DNA of 39,146 nucleotides, taken from Lacunisphaera sp. (GTDB taxonomy: Bacteria > Verrucomicrobiota > Verrucomicrobiia > Opitutales > Opitutaceae). The notes below the pieces were generated by a model. The model made no database searches. It saw only the letters and a list, made by a program, of their open reading frames with translations, and was not told where the DNA came from. Made by a program: the position numbers and the translations under genes. Positions within the stretch are counted from its first letter, which is position 1; every line of letters starts with the position of its first letter. Shown piece by piece: positions 35,464 through 39,146 of the stretch. Where the stretch lies: positions 1 to 39,146 of the forward strand of contig JAQSDJ010000097.1 of the NCBI GenBank assembly GCA_029945855.1. Direction: 5' to 3'.

Positions 35464-35579
35464 AGCTGGTCCCCAATGTCGTGCTCATCAGCGGAGACGA
35501 CGATCTCCTCTGCCTGAAAAGCCACCAAGGCATCCGCATTCTCTCGCCCCGCCAGTTCCTCGAACTGCTCGACGGCTGA
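35463..35579 (+). pseudogene. PIN-domain toxin remnant (C-terminal end only)
   Basis: In frame from 35463 the codons read KLVPNVVLISGDDDLLCLKS then HQGIRILSPRQFLELLDG and stop. The SGDDDLL acidic motif and ILSPRQFLELL end are typical of VapC-like PIN toxins. The N-terminal two thirds, including the first catalytic aspartate, are missing. Confidence 0.65.
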
Positions 35580-35654
35580 CTGGACGGTTAGCCGGTCCAA
35601 CAGCATAGCCACGGCCGGCAAGACCCGTCCTCGTGCTGACATGATTTGTCTGCA

Positions 35655-35715
35655 TTTTTTGCGCCTTTTGCCTGCCAGCCATAGCCCTTGCGGCGGCTGG
35701 TGCTTTCTGTGGCCA
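35655..35715. repeat. Single GGCCACAAAA-family arm with a 30-bp insertion
   Basis: TTTTTTGCGCCTTTTG and TGCTTTCTGTGGCCA together form one right-hand arm of the family. They are separated by 30 bp of unrelated GC-rich sequence. No left arm was found nearby, so this is a degenerate solo copy. Confidence 0.6.
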
Positions 35716-35732
35716 GCCGGCAGCAACCCCGC

Positions 35733-36120
35733 ATGAGCAAAAAAAATCGTCCGCCTCGGCTCCCCGCGTCTGCCCGGCGAAGGCCTCCGCCTCGGCACCG
35801 TCCGCCGTCCGCCCCGGGGCGTGCCGAAAAGCGAATTCGCCAAACAAAACTGGTATGACGTCTGGTTCCCGAACTTTGCGCCCAGCCTCGAGACCATGAA
35901 GCTGGGGCAAGCCGTCAAAACGCCCGCGCAGTGGGCGGCCTTTGCTCGCAAATATCAGGCCGAGATGGCCGCGCCCGCGGCCCGGCACGACCTGGAACTC
36001 CTCGCCGCCCTGTCGCACACCACTCATTTCTCCGTCGGCTGCTACTGCGAGAACGAGGACCGCTGCCACCGTTCCCTTCTTAAAAAAATCCTCCTTGAAC
36101 AGGGGGCCATGGTCGGATGA
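35733..36120 (+). pseudogene. DUF488 family gene with a +1 frameshift at an A8 tract
   Basis: ATG at 35733 begins MSKK in one frame. After the run of eight A (35739-35746) the family sequence IVRLGSPRLPGEGLRLGTVR continues in the +1 frame to the stop at 36120. It includes YDVWFPNFAPS and the terminal CYCENEDRCHRSLL. With seven A the gene would be fully open (about 128 residues, normal for DUF488). It may be a true frameshift, a slippage-controlled gene, or a sequencing error. A GTG at 35821 could give a shortened product lacking the first third. Its stop overlaps the GNAT start. Confidence 0.75.
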
Positions 36121-36641
36121 GACCTGCGGCCGGGCCGGTCCTTGAAACTGAACGCCTGCGGCTGCGCCAACTGGGCGAGTCCGATGCCCCGTTCATCCTC
36201 GAACTGGTCAACGACGAGGCTTGGCTCCGCTACATCGGCGACCGTGGCGTTCGGAATCATGCCGACGCTCGAAACTACATCCTGAAAGGCCCCGCGGCCA
36301 GCTACGCGAAATTCGGCTTCGGCCTGTGGCTCGTCGAACTCCGGACTGACGCGACGCCCATCGGCATCTGCGGCCTGCTTCGCCGCGAAACATTGCCGGA
36401 CGTGGACATCGGTTTCGCCTTCATGCCGGCCTTCCGCGGGCAGGGCTACGCCCTCGAAGCCGGCCGGGCGACCCTGGCTTACGGCCGGACGAATCTTGGC
36501 CTGCAGCGCATCGTGGCCATCACTCTGCCGGCCAATGCGGCCTCGATCCGGACCTTGGTGAAACTGGGCCTGCGGTTTGAAAAGATGATCCGGCTCACGG
36601 CCGACGCGGAGGAACTGCAGTTGTTCGCGAGCGAATTGTAG
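36117..36641 (+). CDS. GNAT-family N-acetyltransferase (RimJ/RimL-like)
   Basis: The 174-residue protein has the usual start of this group (LETERLRLRQLGESDAPFIL). Its acetyl-CoA site is MPAFRGQGYALEAGRATLAY, where RGQGYA is the phosphate-binding loop, and NAASIRTLVKLGLRFE follows near the C-terminus. It probably acetylates a protein N-terminus or a small amine; the substrate is unknown. The ATG overlaps the DUF488 stop. The stop codon TAG lies inside a palindromic repeat. Confidence 0.88.
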   Translation: MRPAAGPVLETERLRLRQLGESDAPFILELVNDEAWLRYIGDRGVRNHADARNYILKGPAASYAKFGFGLWLVELRTDATPIGICGLLRRETLPDVDIGFAFMPAFRGQGYALEAGRATLAYGRTNLGLQRIVAITLPANAASIRTLVKLGLRFEKMIRLTADAEELQLFASEL

Positions 36642-36691
36642 GGCCGGCGCTCGTCGCCGGGCCGGCCTGCCGACAAGCGGCAGCCCTACAA
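36636..36691. repeat. TTGTAGGGC palindromic repeat overlapping the GNAT stop codon
   Basis: TTGTAGGGC and GCCCTACAA are inverted ends, with GCCGG-rich inner hairpins. The TAG of the left end is the stop of the acetyltransferase gene. Confidence 0.7.
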
Positions 36692-36753
36692 GCCAACGCG
36701 CCTTCCCTTTCTGGTTGGTTTTTGCCCCGGAGCCCCCCTACCTTGGGCGCCTC

Positions 36754-37617
36754 ATGCCCACCGGCCCTGTCCAGCAATTCCTCGTCGCGTTCGAGCTCAG
36801 CCTGCTGCTGATGGGGGCGTTCGTCGTCTTTCGCCTGGTCACCAACCCCGACCAGCGGGCGCGCTGGCTGGAAAGCAACCGCCTGACCAGGTGGCCGGTC
36901 ACGGTGCTGGAGTTCATTCTGTTCATCGCCGTGATGTTTTGCTTCGGCGTCCTGCTCCAGACCGCGGCGCAGATCCTGTTGAAGGATTTCATCGCCACCA
37001 GCGCCAGTCGCGCGGGGCTGGAGGTGCTCGTCTATGGGGCGGCCTTCCACGGCGGCGCCCTGCTCGGCTGGCGGCTCTTTCCGGCGCTGCGCCGGCGCTG
37101 GCACTTCGATTATGGCGCCCCACCACCCCCGGAGGAACCGGCCGCCCAGCCGGCCTGGCCTGCTCCGCTCTATCAGGCCGTGGGCACCCTGCTCGTCGCG
37201 CTGCCGGTGCTCATCGTCTTCAATCTCGGCTGGACGCTGCTGCTGCGCGAACTGGGCTTGCCGGAGGAGCCGCAGGACCTGATCGCGATCTTCGCCCACA
37301 CGAAGTCGTCGCTGGTCCTCGCCGGCATGCTGGTCGTGGCCTGCGTCCTCGCCCCCCTGAGCGAGGAGCTGATGTTCCGCGCCGGCCTCTACCGCTTCTG
37401 CCGGCAGCACCTGGGCCGGCCGACGGCGCTCCTCGTCAACGGCGTCTGCTTCGGCGCCCTGCACGGGAACTGGGCGGGCTTCCTGCCCCTCGCCTTGCTG
37501 GGGGTCGCCCTGTCCCTCGCCTACGAGGCCACCGGTGACATCCGCGTGCCCGTCATCGCCCACGCCTTGTTCAACCTGAACACGGTGGTGATCGTCCTCT
37601 CGGGAATACCGCTTTGA
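36754..37617 (+). CDS. CPBP-family intramembrane metalloprotease
   Basis: The 287-residue protein has about seven hydrophobic helices. The CPBP/Abi catalytic motifs are EE at 204-205 with R209 (LSEELMFRAGL), H237 in FGALHGNW and H270 in VIAHALFNLN. Family members process CAAX-like peptides or bacteriocin leaders, but most bacterial substrates are unknown. ATG at 36754 is preferred to an in-frame TTG at 36715. The end overlaps thiL by four bases (TTGA), so the two are translationally coupled. Confidence 0.88.
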   Translation: MPTGPVQQFLVAFELSLLLMGAFVVFRLVTNPDQRARWLESNRLTRWPVTVLEFILFIAVMFCFGVLLQTAAQILLKDFIATSASRAGLEVLVYGAAFHGGALLGWRLFPALRRRWHFDYGAPPPPEEPAAQPAWPAPLYQAVGTLLVALPVLIVFNLGWTLLLRELGLPEEPQDLIAIFAHTKSSLVLAGMLVVACVLAPLSEELMFRAGLYRFCRQHLGRPTALLVNGVCFGALHGNWAGFLPLALLGVALSLAYEATGDIRVPVIAHALFNLNTVVIVLSGIPL

Positions 37618-38579
37618 GCGCGTCGCCCTTCACACCCACCCGCCGCGAGTCGGTCACCGCCCACGGTGAACTGCGCCTGATCGCCCTGATCCGCCGCTGG
37701 CTGGGCGACGCCTCGCCCCGCTCGCCCTTTGGCATCGGCGACGACTGCGCCGTCATTCCGCCGACGAAAAACCAGCAGCTCGTCACGACCGACCCCGTGA
37801 TCCACGGCCAACATTTCGACGACACCGTGCCGCCGCGCGCCGTGGGCGCCAAGCTGCTCAAGCGCAACCTGAGCGACATCGCCGCCATGGGCGGCCGGCC
37901 GGTCGCCGCCGTCGTCTCGCTCGCCCTGGCGCCCGACACCCGCATCGCCTGGCTGCGCGGCTTCTACCTGGGCCTGGCGGACAGCGCCCGGCGTTACAGC
38001 GTCAAGATCGTCGGGGGCGACATCACCCAGGGCCCCAAGGGATTTTTCGGCGCGTTCCTCACCCTCCATGGCGAATCCACCGGCCGGCGCGTCGTCACCC
38101 GCGGCGGCGCCAAACGAGGCGACCGAATTTACGTCACCGGCGTGCTGGGCGGCAGCCTGCGCGGACACCACCATCGCTTCACCCCCCGCCTCGCCGAAGG
38201 CGCGTGGCTGGCGGGACGCCCGGAAGTCCGCGCCATGATGGATGTGAGCGACGGCCTGGCCAAGGACCTCGAGTCGCTGACCCCCGCCGGACTGGCCCCC
38301 GCGCTCGACGCCGGCGCCATTCCCATCAGTGCCGCCGCGCGGCGCAGCGCCCGGCAATCAGGACGGGCTCCCCTCGCCCATGCCCTGGGCGATGGCGAGG
38401 ATTACGAGCTGCTGGTCGTCGTGCGCGGCCGCCGCGCGGCGCCGGCCTTCGAGCGCGCCTGGCAGAACCGTTTCCCTGAGGTGAAGCTCACGGCCATCGG
38501 CACCTTCGCCCCGAAAAACCACCTTCCCGCCGGCGCCCTGCGCCTGGCGGACTACCGCGGGTATGAACATCTGCGGTGA
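37614..38579 (+). CDS. thiL: Thiamine-monophosphate kinase
   Basis: The 321-residue PurM-like kinase has FGIGDDCAVI, TTDPVIHGQHFD, LKRNLSDIAAMGG, IVGGDITQGP and MMDVSDGLAKDL, the metal- and nucleotide-binding motifs of ThiL. It phosphorylates thiamine phosphate to thiamine diphosphate. It starts with TTG at 37614 inside the stop of the CPBP gene. The DPVIHGQHF segment replaces the more common DMLVEGVHF, a conservative variation. Confidence 0.92.
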   Translation: MSASPFTPTRRESVTAHGELRLIALIRRWLGDASPRSPFGIGDDCAVIPPTKNQQLVTTDPVIHGQHFDDTVPPRAVGAKLLKRNLSDIAAMGGRPVAAVVSLALAPDTRIAWLRGFYLGLADSARRYSVKIVGGDITQGPKGFFGAFLTLHGESTGRRVVTRGGAKRGDRIYVTGVLGGSLRGHHHRFTPRLAEGAWLAGRPEVRAMMDVSDGLAKDLESLTPAGLAPALDAGAIPISAAARRSARQSGRAPLAHALGDGEDYELLVVVRGRRAAPAFERAWQNRFPEVKLTAIGTFAPKNHLPAGALRLADYRGYEHLR

Positions 38580-38594
38580 TCAAACAAGGCATGT

Positions 38595-38672
38595 TATGGC
38601 CACAAAAAGCACAGAAGGCGCAAAAATATCAGCTTGGCTCTTTTTTGAGCCTTTTGCGTCTTTTGTGGCCAA
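38595..38672. repeat. GGCCACAAAA-family inverted repeat without ORF (copy 3)
   Basis: The left arm starts ATGGCCACAAAAAGCACAGA and the right arm ends TGCGTCTTTTGTGGCCAA, around a centre of about 15 bp. It fills the thiL-tsaE gap; the tsaE start lies 20 bp further on. The same arms bound the GxxExxY element. Confidence 0.8.
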
Positions 38673-38692
38673 TTCCTTCCTATCGGCGCGTC

Positions 38693-39127
38693 ATGACGAT
38701 TGTTGAAAAACTAAAAGCAGGCATCACCACCGGTTCCGCGGAAATGACCCGGGCGCTGGCGGCCGAGCTGGCGGCGGCGCTGCCGGCGGACGCCACGCTC
38801 GCGTTGCACGGCGACATGGGCGTGGGCAAGACGACCTTCGTGCAGGGTCTCGCGCAGGGTTTGGGAGTGAAGAAACACGTGACCAGCCCCACCTTCGCCA
38901 TCTACTCGGTCTACGCGGGGACGAGCCGCACGCTCGTCCACCTCGACGCCTACCGCCTGGAAAACGAGCGGCAGCTCGAGCCGCTGCTGCTCGAGGAATT
39001 TCTGGTGAGCCCCTATTGTCTCGCGGTGGAATGGCCGGAGAAAACCGGCGCCTGGCTGCCGGCGGACGCCTGGCACCTGACGCTGGAGATCGTGGACGGG
39101 GAGAAACACCGGTTGGTATTGCGGTAG
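38693..39127 (+). CDS. tsaE: tRNA threonylcarbamoyladenosine biosynthesis ATPase TsaE
   Basis: The 144-residue protein has Walker A GDMGVGKTTF, then TSPTFAIYSVY, HLDAYRLEN and AVEWPEK, the standard TsaE set. TsaE activates the TsaBD complex that makes t6A37 in ANN-decoding tRNAs. ATG at 38693 was chosen because upstream in-frame codons belong to the repeat. The stop TAG at 39125 is supplied by the start of a GTAGGGGC repeat. Confidence 0.94.
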   Translation: MTIVEKLKAGITTGSAEMTRALAAELAAALPADATLALHGDMGVGKTTFVQGLAQGLGVKKHVTSPTFAIYSVYAGTSRTLVHLDAYRLENERQLEPLLLEEFLVSPYCLAVEWPEKTGAWLPADAWHLTLEIVDGEKHRLVLR

Positions 39128-39146
39128 GGGCCGTTGCTTTGTTGGA
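39124..39146. repeat. Start of a GTAGGGGC repeat, cut by the window end
   Basis: GTAGGGGCCGTTGC matches the beginning of the repeats at 3771 and 21293. The rest lies outside the window. Confidence 0.6.

Overview
The window is about 39 kb of GC-rich bacterial chromosome. Features that suggest a Verrucomicrobiota member, possibly Opitutaceae: many small palindromic intergenic repeats, C-rich leaders that often lack a Shine-Dalgarno sequence, and a pyrR-pyrB-pyrC run. This taxonomic guess rests on general impression only; no marker gene here proves it.

Left part (54-17184, all minus strand): read in the direction of transcription this begins with a membrane-bound [NiFe] hydrogenase (hyaA-hyaB-hyaC-hyaD) whose small subunit carries all six cysteines of the oxygen-tolerant [4Fe-3S] proximal cluster. 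It continues with a NicO-like nickel transporter, an 8-haem lipoprotein cytochrome, a 707-residue MtrB/PioB-like outer-membrane barrel, two near-identical small monohaem cytochromes c, a 7-haem NapC/NirT-type membrane cytochrome resembling Geobacter ImcH, two giant c/b fusion cytochromes (13 and 11 c-haem motifs plus a b-type membrane domain) resembling Geobacter CbcL, and a HemN-like radical SAM protein. Together they outline a path from H2 to quinone, to periplasmic cytochromes, to a porin-cytochrome conduit across the outer membrane. This is a plausible hydrogen-linked extracellular electron-transfer (or electron-uptake) system.

Middle part (17384-24434): the hydrogenase maturation genes hypA-hypB-hypF-hypC-hypD run divergently from hyaA. 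hypE lies downstream in the opposite orientation. A 63-bp copy of the hypE 3' end sits beyond hypD, and the segment between the two copies holds a small exported protein gene of different composition.

Right part (24823-39146): mostly housekeeping genes: a PLP aminotransferase, recN, tRNA-Val(GAC), a hybrid histidine kinase, pyrR-pyrB-pyrC, and a CPBP protease-thiL-tsaE run. Two kinds of accessory DNA interrupt it. One is a GxxExxY (PD-(D/E)XK-like) gene tightly bracketed by inverted repeats and inserted between pyrB and pyrC; ORF-less copies of the same repeat lie at 24640, 35655 and 38595. The other is a 1.5-kb patch of small toxin-antitoxin genes and remnants (hicAB, a truncated antitoxin, DUF2442, an antitoxin-like ORF with a PIN remnant) followed by a DUF488 gene frameshifted at an A8 tract.

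Several repeat families are scattered through the window: GTAGGGGC palindromes, GTAGGTCGGG palindromes, GAGAACGAGAACGAT inverted repeats, the GGCCACAAAA family, and a MITE-like element with about 42-bp arms. Some overlap gene ends: they supply stop codons to the GNAT gene and tsaE and are translated as the tail of HypC.
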